Of a stretch of 5,679 bases of DNA, positions 1 to 5,679 are shown one piece after another. The notes under the pieces are model-generated. The model searched no databases and was not told where the DNA came from. It saw nothing but the letters and a program-made list of their open reading frames with translations. The DNA comes from Candidatus Equihabitans merdae. Lineage in GTDB: Bacteria > Bacillota > Clostridia > Lachnospirales > Lachnospiraceae. Where the stretch lies: the NCBI GenBank assembly GCA_018065025.1, contig JAGHUB010000388.1, positions 1 through 5,679 on the forward strand, in the 5' to 3' direction. How positions within the stretch are numbered: the first letter of the stretch is position 1; each line of letters opens with the position of its first letter. The position numbers were made by a program, and so were the translations under genes.

Positions 1-179
1 GTATTGCCAGTGCTGAAGATGCTCTGGAATTCATCCTGGCCGGTGCCACAGCAGTTGCTGTAGGTACAGCCAACTTCTATGAACCCGAAACCACCATCAA
101 GGTCATCGATGGCATTGAAGCCTACCTTGAAAAATATGGTTTCGCTTCTGTAAAAGATATCATTGGTGCTGTTGACTGA
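1..179 (+). CDS. pyrD: Dihydroorotate dehydrogenase, C-terminal end (partial)
   Basis: The reading frame is open from the window edge (first full codon at 3) to a TGA at 177-179, giving 58 residues. It begins IASAEDALEFILAGATAVAV and continues GTANFYEP, which is the last beta-strand/alpha-helix part of the FMN-binding TIM barrel in class 1 dihydroorotate dehydrogenases; the AVGTANF segment contacts the FMN phosphate in this family. The enzyme oxidises dihydroorotate to orotate in pyrimidine synthesis, in the cytosol. The sequence style resembles the Gram-positive class 1B form, which normally pairs with the PyrK electron-transfer subunit, but the subunit gene would lie upstream and cannot be seen. 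The neighbour pyrE uses its product orotate, which strongly supports the call. The N-terminal four-fifths or so, including the active site, is outside the window. Confidence 0.93.
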   Translation, partial: IASAEDALEFILAGATAVAVGTANFYEPETTIKVIDGIEAYLEKYGFASVKDIIGAVD

Positions 180-219
180 TAGCCGGACATTTTCCGGATC
201 GATTCATAATATAGAAAAT

Positions 220-223
220 GGAG
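220..223 (+). promoter_or_regulatory. Ribosome binding site that decides the pyrE start
   Basis: GGAG lies six bases before the ATG at 230, a normal Shine-Dalgarno distance. An in-frame ATG at 218 overlaps this site and has only A/T-rich sequence without a GGAG-like motif in front of it, so 230 is the better start and the protein is four residues shorter than the longest open frame. Confidence 0.7.
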
Positions 224-229
224 AAAATT

Positions 230-913
230 ATGGAACAGTATAAAGAAGAGTTTATTGACTTTATGGTAGAGAGCAAGGTGCTCAAGTTTGGCGAATTCAC
301 ACTGAAGAGCGGACGTAAGTCTCCTTTCTTTATGAATGCCGGCGGTTATGTAACAGGTTCTCAGCTTCGTCGTCTGGGTGAAGCTTATGCCAAAGCTATC
401 CATGATACCTATGGTGATGATTTCGATGTCCTGTTTGGACCGGCTTACAAGGGTATTCCCATCAGCGTTGTTACAGCTGTTGCTTACAGCAGCCTCTATG
501 GCAAAGAAGTTCGTTACTGCTCTGACCGTAAGGAAGAGAAGGATCACGGCGCTGACAAGGGCAGCTTCCTGGGCAGCAAGCTTCAGGATGGTGACCGCGT
601 TATCATGATCGAAGACGTTACCACATCCGGTAAGTCTATGGAAGAAACTGTTCCCAAGGTACGTGGTGCTGCCGATGTCGAAATCAAAGGTCTGATGGTT
701 TCTCTGAATCGTCAGGAAGTTGGTAAGGGCGGCGAAAAGTGTGCTCTGGACGAAGTCAGCGATCTCTATGGCTTCCCCACAGCTGCTATCGTTACTATGG
801 ATGAAGTTATCGAACATCTGCATAACACTCCTGTAAATGGCGAAGTCGTCATCGATGATGCTATCTTCAACGCTATCCAGGATTATTATGCACAGTATGG
901 CGTTAAGGCATAA
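230..913 (+). CDS. pyrE: Orotate phosphoribosyltransferase
   Basis: This enzyme joins orotate to PRPP to make OMP, the fifth step of pyrimidine synthesis, in the cytosol. From the ATG at 230 the protein has 227 residues, within the usual range for the family (about 200-230). The N-terminal part has the LKSGRKSPFFMN segment (25-36) typical of PyrE. The mobile catalytic loop at 100-106 reads RKEEKDH, keeping the residues equivalent to E. coli R99, K100, K103 and H105. The PRPP-binding motif VIMIEDVTTSGKS is at 124-136, with the paired acidic residues E128 and D129. Nothing key is missing. It follows pyrD after 50 bases, and its TAA stop shares one base with the ATG of the next gene, so translation of the two is probably coupled. 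I see no PyrR-type attenuator or promoter in the gap before it, so it is presumably transcribed from upstream pyr genes. Confidence 0.97.
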   Translation: MEQYKEEFIDFMVESKVLKFGEFTLKSGRKSPFFMNAGGYVTGSQLRRLGEAYAKAIHDTYGDDFDVLFGPAYKGIPISVVTAVAYSSLYGKEVRYCSDRKEEKDHGADKGSFLGSKLQDGDRVIMIEDVTTSGKSMEETVPKVRGAADVEIKGLMVSLNRQEVGKGGEKCALDEVSDLYGFPTAAIVTMDEVIEHLHNTPVNGEVVIDDAIFNAIQDYYAQYGVKA

Positions 914-1227
914 TGGCTAAAAAAGAAGTTTATCGTTTTACAAAGAAAGAACAGTCCAAAGGCGGCAAGGAGGCATTGATCCTGGCCGCCGTTTCTGCCG
1001 GACTGCTGCTGATTGCCGTTCTGGTCTCTATCGTATTCGGAGGTCAGGCCGGGGTTTATGTAGGCGGACTGGCATTTATCGGTTTCATGTTGACCATTTA
1101 CGGACTGGTTACCGGGATTCGTTCTGTTCAGGAAGATAATTCTGCTAAGCTTCCTGTAGCAGGCACATTGGCATGTGGTGTCATCCTGGCCATCTTTCTG
1201 GTTATGTTCTTTGCGGGTATCCGCTAA
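913..1227 (+). CDS. Small three-helix membrane protein of unknown function
   Basis: A 104-residue protein starting at an ATG that overlaps the pyrE stop (TAATG). A weak AAGG site lies four bases ahead, which suggests translation by re-initiation after pyrE. The N-terminus is short and basic (MAKKEVYRFTKKEQSKGGKE), which predicts that it stays in the cytoplasm. Three hydrophobic segments follow at about 21-42, 49-69 and 82-103, joined by short Gly-rich and polar loops (SVQEDNSAKL between the second and third). There is no signal-peptide cleavage site, no cysteine pair and no catalytic motif that I can see. It resembles small membrane proteins found beside pyrE and M29 peptidase genes in Lachnospiraceae; I recall one such family as DUF6142, but this is from memory and unconfirmed. 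It ends in three in-frame TAA codons. It is probably a real gene, given coupling and clear membrane topology, but its function is unknown. Confidence 0.82.
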   Translation: MAKKEVYRFTKKEQSKGGKEALILAAVSAGLLLIAVLVSIVFGGQAGVYVGGLAFIGFMLTIYGLVTGIRSVQEDNSAKLPVAGTLACGVILAIFLVMFFAGIR

Positions 1228-1251
1228 TAATAAGTAGAAACAAGAGGTTAT

Positions 1252-3240
1252 ATGACTGAACGTTATGAGTTGGCAGTAGGCCGACTGAATGAGATAGTCA
1301 CGGAAAATCACGTCCCGGAACCCTTCCGGGATTTTTTCCGTGTAACAGGAGAATTTTTGCTGACGGCTATTCAGGGTCCGGAAGCTGAAAATAAAGCATT
1401 ATATGCTGATATTTTGCCGGAACATTATGGCATGTCTTATGCCAATCCTGCCTATGCCTGTCAAATGCTGGGTCCGGATTACGGCAGCATCCTTTCAGCT
1501 GTTTATGCTGAATGGCGCGGCATTATTCCGCTGGCCTTTGAAGGCAGAGAAGAAGGTGTCACCATCCTGCTGGAACTGTTCCTGCAGATCTATGGCATGT
1601 TCGACGATGATGAAGTACCCTCACCTCGCTCTGTAAAAAATGTTTTCAATTCTTATCTGGTGGACTATCTTGATCTGTTCATGGATGAACGCACTAAGGA
1701 GAGCCTGGATCCTACTGATGATTTCGCTGTAGGTATCATTGAAAATGCAGATCTTTCCAAGACCGATTATCTGACAGCATTTGGCGAGTATGTATCACCA
1801 GAGACAGTAGCTACTGCAGAGTATTTAGTTAAGCTTCCCCAGGAAATCATCGATAAGATGGCCCGGGTATTTACCGAGGGTTATCGTACCGGTTTCATTA
1901 AGGCAGGCAAGCCCCTGGCCAAGAAGCGTACAGTTAATATTCGTTTTGAACTTGGTTTCGAGAGAGTGGTGAAGGCTGCTATTGCACAGTTCAGAGAAAT
2001 GGGTTTGGAACCTATTCTTACTCGTGCTGCTTATCGTCTGGTCAACAAACGTCAGGCTCTTCGTATCGGTTATTATGGTGCCGGCCCCAATTTACAGTAC
2101 GATTATGATCACCGCCAGGATATCGCTTTAGTTTTGGATCGGGATTTTGTTTCAGCTAAACTGAGGGTTACTCAGCAGGCTTATGAGCGTTTTGCTGATG
2201 CTGCAGATGTATTTGGCGGCCCCGCCTGTATGGAAACATTTGGCCAAGCAAGCTTTGAACCTGTTCAGACCAAAGAAGCTTTGACCTTGTCTGAAAGCCA
2301 GCAGGCTTTGTGGACAGAGCTTTCCACAAGACAGAGTCAGATCGTCAACCGCTATATCAAGGGCGAAGAGCGCAGCTTTACTATCGTGGCCTGGCCTCTG
2401 CCTTCCATCGGCCCGGATTTTGAAGCCATCTTTAATGAAACCATTGGCATCAATACACTGTCGTCGGAAGAGTACGATGGCATTCAGCAGCACATTATTG
2501 ATGCACTGGACCAGGGTGAATATGTTCATGTAAAGGGTCAGGGCAGTAATGAAACAGATCTGACCATCCATCTTCACCATTTGACAGATTCCACTAAAGA
2601 GACCAACTTTGAAAACTGCACGGCTGATGTAAACATTCCGGTTGGTGAAGTCTTTACTTCACCTGTTTTGAAGGGTACTGAGGGGTGCCTTCATGTCAGC
2701 GGTGTTTATCTCAACGGCCTCTTTTTCAAAAACCTGAAACTTACCATCAAGGATGGTATGATCAGTGATTACAGCTGTGATAATTATGAAGATCCTGCTG
2801 ACGGTCGCCGTATGATCGAAGATAATATTTTGTTTGCCCACGAATCTCTTCCTATGGGGGAATTTGCCATTGGCACCAACACGGCAGCCTATGTCATGGG
2901 TAGACATTATAATATAGAAGAAAAACTGCCGATCCTCATTGCTGAAAAGACCGGTCCTCACTTTGCATTTGGTGATACCTGTTACAGTTATGAAGAAGAC
3001 AGCGCTGTTTTCAACAGCGACGGCAAGGAAATCATCGCCAGGGATAATGAAGTAAGTGCCCTGCGGAAAACGGATCCTTTGAAAGCTTATTTCAGCTGTC
3101 ATACGGACATTACTATTCCCTATGATGAGCTGGACAGCATTGCAGTGGAAAGATTTGACGGAACTAGTGTCTATGTGATCAAGGATGGATTATTTGCTAT
3201 CCCCGGCACGGAACAGCTCAATAAGCCACTGACTATTTGA
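1252..3240 (+). CDS. M29-type metallo-aminopeptidase with long N-terminal extension
   Basis: A 662-residue protein starting at ATG 1252 with AGAGG four bases ahead. The C-terminal half has the ligand pattern of M29 aminopeptidases (AmpS/AmpT/PepS), which remove N-terminal residues from peptides using two metal ions: E466 in PVGEVFTSPV, E537 in MGEFAIGTN, H570 in KTGPHFAFGDT, and H617/D619 in CHTDI. The order and nature of these five residues match the family, so the enzyme should be active. A substrate-side region (about 425-440, KGQGSNETDL) matches the 'G-G-TDL' segment of M29. Residues from about 205 to 400 look like the family's N-terminal domain, but the first 200 or so, mostly acidic and helical (for example DILPEHYGMSYANPAYA at 53-69), have no counterpart in AmpS-type enzymes of about 410 residues. 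There is no signal peptide, so it is cytosolic. It ends 21 bases before clpC in the same frame. Peptide trimming after Clp proteolysis is a plausible role (inference). The exact substrate is unknown. Confidence 0.85.
   Translation: MTERYELAVGRLNEIVTENHVPEPFRDFFRVTGEFLLTAIQGPEAENKALYADILPEHYGMSYANPAYACQMLGPDYGSILSAVYAEWRGIIPLAFEGREEGVTILLELFLQIYGMFDDDEVPSPRSVKNVFNSYLVDYLDLFMDERTKESLDPTDDFAVGIIENADLSKTDYLTAFGEYVSPETVATAEYLVKLPQEIIDKMARVFTEGYRTGFIKAGKPLAKKRTVNIRFELGFERVVKAAIAQFREMGLEPILTRAAYRLVNKRQALRIGYYGAGPNLQYDYDHRQDIALVLDRDFVSAKLRVTQQAYERFADAADVFGGPACMETFGQASFEPVQTKEALTLSESQQALWTELSTRQSQIVNRYIKGEERSFTIVAWPLPSIGPDFEAIFNETIGINTLSSEEYDGIQQHIIDALDQGEYVHVKGQGSNETDLTIHLHHLTDSTKETNFENCTADVNIPVGEVFTSPVLKGTEGCLHVSGVYLNGLFFKNLKLTIKDGMISDYSCDNYEDPADGRRMIEDNILFAHESLPMGEFAIGTNTAAYVMGRHYNIEEKLPILIAEKTGPHFAFGDTCYSYEEDSAVFNSDGKEIIARDNEVSALRKTDPLKAYFSCHTDITIPYDELDSIAVERFDGTSVYVIKDGLFAIPGTEQLNKPLTI
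1299..1342 (+). terminator. Nested hairpin with T-run inside the aminopeptidase gene (terminator-like)
   Basis: The inner arms TCCCGGAA (1313-1320) and TTCCGGGA (1324-1331) pair perfectly over 8 bp around a CCC loop and are followed at once by TTTTTT (1332-1337). This is the form of a Rho-independent terminator on the + strand. A second, outer pair encloses it: CACGGAAAA (1299-1307) with TTTTCCGTG (1334-1342), 9 bp, whose A-run pairs with part of the T-run. On the other strand no T-run directly follows the stem. It covers codons 16-31 of the aminopeptidase, so ribosomes translating the gene would block it. Pairing is seen directly; termination is inferred, and chance pairing within coding sequence is possible. 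Confidence 0.42.
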
Positions 3241-3248
3241 GGGATCTT

Positions 3249-3254
3249 GGAGGA
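3249..3254 (+). promoter_or_regulatory. Strong ribosome binding site for clpC (TTG start)
   Basis: GGAGGA lies seven bases before TTG 3262 (eight from the GGAGG core) and is the best Shine-Dalgarno match in the window. There is no ATG nearby in this frame; the first one falls at codon 60, inside the Clp N-domain. Another TTG at 3247 has no such site before it. This fixes 3262 as the start. Confidence 0.82.
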
Positions 3255-3261
3255 AATATCA

Positions 3262-5679
3262 TTGGATAATCGTTATACACAAGCTGTAAGAGCTGCTCTG
3301 TCTGCAGCGGTATCTCTTTCAGTGGCTTTGAAGCAACATTATATTGGTACTGAGCATCTGCTGGCCGGCCTGTTGAAAGCATCAGAAGGTACAGCCGCAG
3401 TTCTGTTGAAAGAAGCCGGCGTCAGCACTGAACGTCTGATGCCTCTCATTGACAAACTGCTGGCCCAGCAGGGTGGCGTTGTCACTCTTGAAAAAGATGG
3501 CTACTCACCCAGAGCCTATCAGGTTCTGGAAGGTGCTGCAGCCATAGCCGATAAGATGGCTTCTGACAACATCGGTACAGAGCATATCCTCATGGCTATG
3601 CTTCAGGATGGCGGCTGCGTTGCTACTCGTCTTCTTTTCACGTTGGGTGTCTCTATTCGAGAACTCTATGTAGAGGCCTTTATGGCAGCCGGCGGCGATC
3701 GGTCCGAGCTTCCGGAAAATGTTTTTGAGAAGCAGGAAGAAGAGCAGAATAGTGCCACACCTGTATTGGATAAGTACAGTCTGGATCTGACCGCCAAAGC
3801 TTCTGAGGGAAATATGGACCCGGTCATCGGACGTGATGACGAGATCACCCGACTTTTCAGAATCCTGGGACGTCGTTCCAAGAATAATCCCTGTCTTATC
3901 GGTGAACCCGGTGTTGGTAAAACAGCTATAGTAGAAGGTCTGGCTATGCGCATCGTACGTGGTCAGGTTCCGGAAAATATGCTGAATAAGCGCCTGTTGG
4001 TCCTGGATCTGTCCGGTCTGGTAGCCGGCAGTAAGTATCGCGGCGAATTCGAAGAACGCTTAAAAGGTGTTATTCAGGAAGCCAAGGCTAATCGCAATGT
4101 TATCCTTTTCCTGGATGAGATCCATACTCTTGTTGGTGCCGGCAGTGCCGAGGGCTCTATGGACGCCAGCAATATTCTTAAACCTGCTCTTTCGAGAGGC
4201 GAGATTCAGGTTATCGGCGCCACTACTATCGATGAATATCGCAAGCGCATCGAAAAAGATGCTGCCCTAGAACGTCGTTTCCAGCCCATTACCGTAGAAG
4301 AACCTAGCAAAGAACAGACAGTTGAGATCCTCAAGGGTCTTCGTTCTCGTTATGAAGAACACCACAAAGTCATCATCACAGATGAGGCTATTTCTGCAGC
4401 GGTTACATTATCTGAACGTTATATTTCAGATCGTCAGCTGCCTGATAAGGCTATCGATCTGCTGGATGAAGGTGCCTCAGCTCTTCGTCTTTCAACATTT
4501 AAAGCCACCGGTGATAGTGCTGATGATCTGGAAGATGAGCTGCGTCTTATCTTAGCAGAAAAAGAAGACGCCATTATCCAGGGTGATCTGGAACTGGCCA
4601 GAGAACTTCAGGAGAAGCAGCGGGAGATTGAAGAGGCTCGCAAGCGTCTCCGCAAGAAGAGTAGAAGAAAACAGAAAACACCGGCTCTGACAGAAAATGA
4701 CATCGCCAATGTTGTATCAGCCTGGACAAATATTCCTGTAGCTAAACTGGCAGAAGCTGAAACAAAACGTCTGGGTCGTCTGGAGAAAGAATTACATCGT
4801 CGAGTCATTGGTCAGGATGAAGCTGTCAAAGCTGTTTCATCTGCTGTTCGTCGTGGCCGTGTAGGCTTTAAAGATCCTCGTCGTCCCATCGGTAGTTTCC
4901 TGTTCCTGGGCCCCACCGGTGTAGGTAAGACCGAGCTGTCAAAAGTCCTGGCAGAGACCGTTTTTGGTTCTGAACAGAGTTTGATTCGAGTGGACATGTC
5001 CGAATACATGGAGAAACACGCTGTATCCAGAATGATTGGTTCACCGCCCGGTTATGTTGGTTACGATGAAGGCGGTCAGCTTTCTGAACAGGTCCGTCGC
5101 CATCCCTATAGCGTTATCCTGTTTGATGAGATCGAAAAAGCTCATCCGGATGTCTTCAATATCCTGCTTCAGGTATTGGATGAGGGTCACATTACAGATA
5201 CTCATGGTCGCAAAGTTGATTTCAAAAATACCTGTATTATCATGACTTCCAACGTTGGCGGTCAGAGCATCGTTGATCCCAAAAAGCTGGGCTTCGGCGG
5301 TGGAAATGATGTGGAAGCGGACTATAAGATGATGAAAAGCCGTGTCATGAGTGAAGTGACTCGTCTCTTCAAGCCGGAGTTCTTAAACCGAATTGATGAG
5401 ATCGTGGTATTCCATCCCCTGTCCAAAACTCAGGTAGAAGATATTGTTTCTATTTTGCTGAAAGACCTGATCAAGCGCGCCAAAGAACAGCTGAATATTC
5501 AGGTGAAGGTCACATCAGCTGTCCGCAAACATATCGCAGAAAAAGGATTTTCCGACAAATATGGTGCCCGTCCTCTGAAACGTGAGATTCAGAGCGTTAT
5601 TGAAGATAAGCTTAGTGATATGGTCATCAATGGCGAATTGTCTGAAGGTCAGACTGTTACCATCGGATATTCTGAAAAG
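3262..5679 (+). CDS. clpC: ClpC-type AAA+ unfoldase of the Clp protease (3' end cut off)
   Basis: ClpC unfolds proteins with ATP and feeds them to the ClpP peptidase in the cytosol. 806 codons are present without a stop; Bacillus ClpC has about 810, so only a short tail is missing. The frame starts at TTG. The two N-domain repeats are at about 1-60 and 80-140, each with IGTEH (28-32, 104-108). D1 has Walker A GEPGVGKT (214-221), pore loop KYRGEFEER (258-266), Walker B ILFLDE (281-286) and arginines R338/R339. A short UVR-like coiled middle domain lies at about 425-468. D2 has Walker A GPTGVGKT (550-557), pore loop GYVG (597-600), Walker B VILFDE (618-623), sensor N664, arginine finger R710 and sensor-2 GARPLKR (768-774). 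LGF (676-678) is the ClpP-docking tripeptide. The short middle domain excludes ClpB and ClpA, and no N-terminal zinc finger excludes ClpE. All catalytic residues are kept. Unlike in Bacillus, no ctsR-mcsA-mcsB genes precede it. Confidence 0.95.
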   Translation, partial: MDNRYTQAVRAALSAAVSLSVALKQHYIGTEHLLAGLLKASEGTAAVLLKEAGVSTERLMPLIDKLLAQQGGVVTLEKDGYSPRAYQVLEGAAAIADKMASDNIGTEHILMAMLQDGGCVATRLLFTLGVSIRELYVEAFMAAGGDRSELPENVFEKQEEEQNSATPVLDKYSLDLTAKASEGNMDPVIGRDDEITRLFRILGRRSKNNPCLIGEPGVGKTAIVEGLAMRIVRGQVPENMLNKRLLVLDLSGLVAGSKYRGEFEERLKGVIQEAKANRNVILFLDEIHTLVGAGSAEGSMDASNILKPALSRGEIQVIGATTIDEYRKRIEKDAALERRFQPITVEEPSKEQTVEILKGLRSRYEEHHKVIITDEAISAAVTLSERYISDRQLPDKAIDLLDEGASALRLSTFKATGDSADDLEDELRLILAEKEDAIIQGDLELARELQEKQREIEEARKRLRKKSRRKQKTPALTENDIANVVSAWTNIPVAKLAEAETKRLGRLEKELHRRVIGQDEAVKAVSSAVRRGRVGFKDPRRPIGSFLFLGPTGVGKTELSKVLAETVFGSEQSLIRVDMSEYMEKHAVSRMIGSPPGYVGYDEGGQLSEQVRRHPYSVILFDEIEKAHPDVFNILLQVLDEGHITDTHGRKVDFKNTCIIMTSNVGGQSIVDPKKLGFGGGNDVEADYKMMKSRVMSEVTRLFKPEFLNRIDEIVVFHPLSKTQVEDIVSILLKDLIKRAKEQLNIQVKVTSAVRKHIAEKGFSDKYGARPLKREIQSVIEDKLSDMVINGELSEGQTVTIGYSEK

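Noticed and set aside
183..197. A small hairpin between pyrD and pyrE: CCGGA, loop CATTT, TCCGG.
   Set aside because: The stem is only 5 bp and no T-run follows, so it is too weak to call a terminator or attenuator; such pairs arise by chance.
172..210. A possible promoter before pyrE: TTGACT at 172-177 and CATAAT at 205-210.
   Set aside because: The spacing is 27 bases, far from the usual 16-18, and neither box has a proper partner at a normal distance.
122..823. A 233-codon open frame on the - strand opposite pyrD and pyrE.
   Set aside because: It is a mirror of the pyrE codons: no ribosome site, low-complexity Phe/Leu/Asn-rich composition and no recognisable domain, while the + strand codes for a complete PyrE with all catalytic residues.
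3003..3019. A 7-bp inverted repeat in the aminopeptidase gene (CGCTGTT, loop TTC, AACAGCG).
   Set aside because: No T-run follows and there is no nested partner, so unlike the structure at 1299-1342 it has no terminator shape; it is likely a coding coincidence.
1252..3240. A broken gene or a fusion of two genes, because the aminopeptidase is unusually long.
   Set aside because: The frame is continuous, with even codon use by eye, no internal ribosome site with a plausible start at the domain border, and long versions of this kind are known to me from Clostridia.
3666..3953. A 95-codon open frame on the - strand within clpC, with others like it at 4608-4808 and 4812-5009.
   Set aside because: These lie wholly opposite conserved ClpC sequence, have Arg/Ser-rich composition typical of antisense frames and lack ribosome sites.
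3262..5679. ClpB or ClpA as the identity of the last gene.
   Set aside because: ClpB has a much longer middle domain and no ClpP-docking tripeptide; ClpA lacks a UVR-like middle domain. The short middle domain with LGF at 676-678 fits ClpC.

Overview
The window holds five tightly packed genes, all on the + strand and with very little intergenic DNA. It looks like a chromosomal housekeeping region of an anaerobic Firmicute, most likely a Clostridia or Lachnospiraceae-type gut bacterium. The support is a pyrD-pyrE pair of Gram-positive type, a ClpC-type (not ClpA-type) Hsp100 chaperone with a short UVR-like middle domain, Shine-Dalgarno sequences of the GGAGG kind, a moderate base composition by eye, and a long M29-type aminopeptidase that I associate with this group. 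The taxonomic call is inference; no rRNA or marker gene is present.

Layout: (1) 1-179 is the 3' end of pyrD (dihydroorotate dehydrogenase). (2) 230-913 is a complete pyrE (orotate phosphoribosyltransferase), which carries out the next pyrimidine step. (3) 913-1227 is a 104-residue protein with three membrane segments and unknown role; its ATG overlaps the pyrE stop by one base. (4) 1252-3240 is a 662-residue metallo-aminopeptidase whose C-terminal half carries the M29 (AmpS/AmpT) metal ligands, behind about 200 residues of extra N-terminal sequence. (5) 3262 to the window end is clpC, starting at TTG behind a strong GGAGG and still open at the edge after 806 codons. It is nearly complete and has both AAA+ modules, a UVR-like middle domain and an LGF ClpP-docking tripeptide.

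Gaps between genes are 50, -1, 24 and 21 bases, and I see no convincing promoter in any of them, so the genes are probably co-transcribed. Functionally the cluster is a pyrimidine-synthesis end joined to a proteolysis end: ClpC with ClpP makes peptides, and a cytosolic aminopeptidase could trim them to amino acids.

The most unusual sequence signal is a nested inverted repeat at 1299-1342, just inside the aminopeptidase reading frame. Its inner part is a perfect 8-bp stem with a 3-base loop followed at once by six T, which is the form of an intrinsic terminator. It could separate expression of the pyrimidine genes from the peptidase-clpC genes, depending on whether the frame is being translated. 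I found no mobile element, CRISPR array, RNA gene or clearly novel system, and no stretch over 300 bases lacks a gene.
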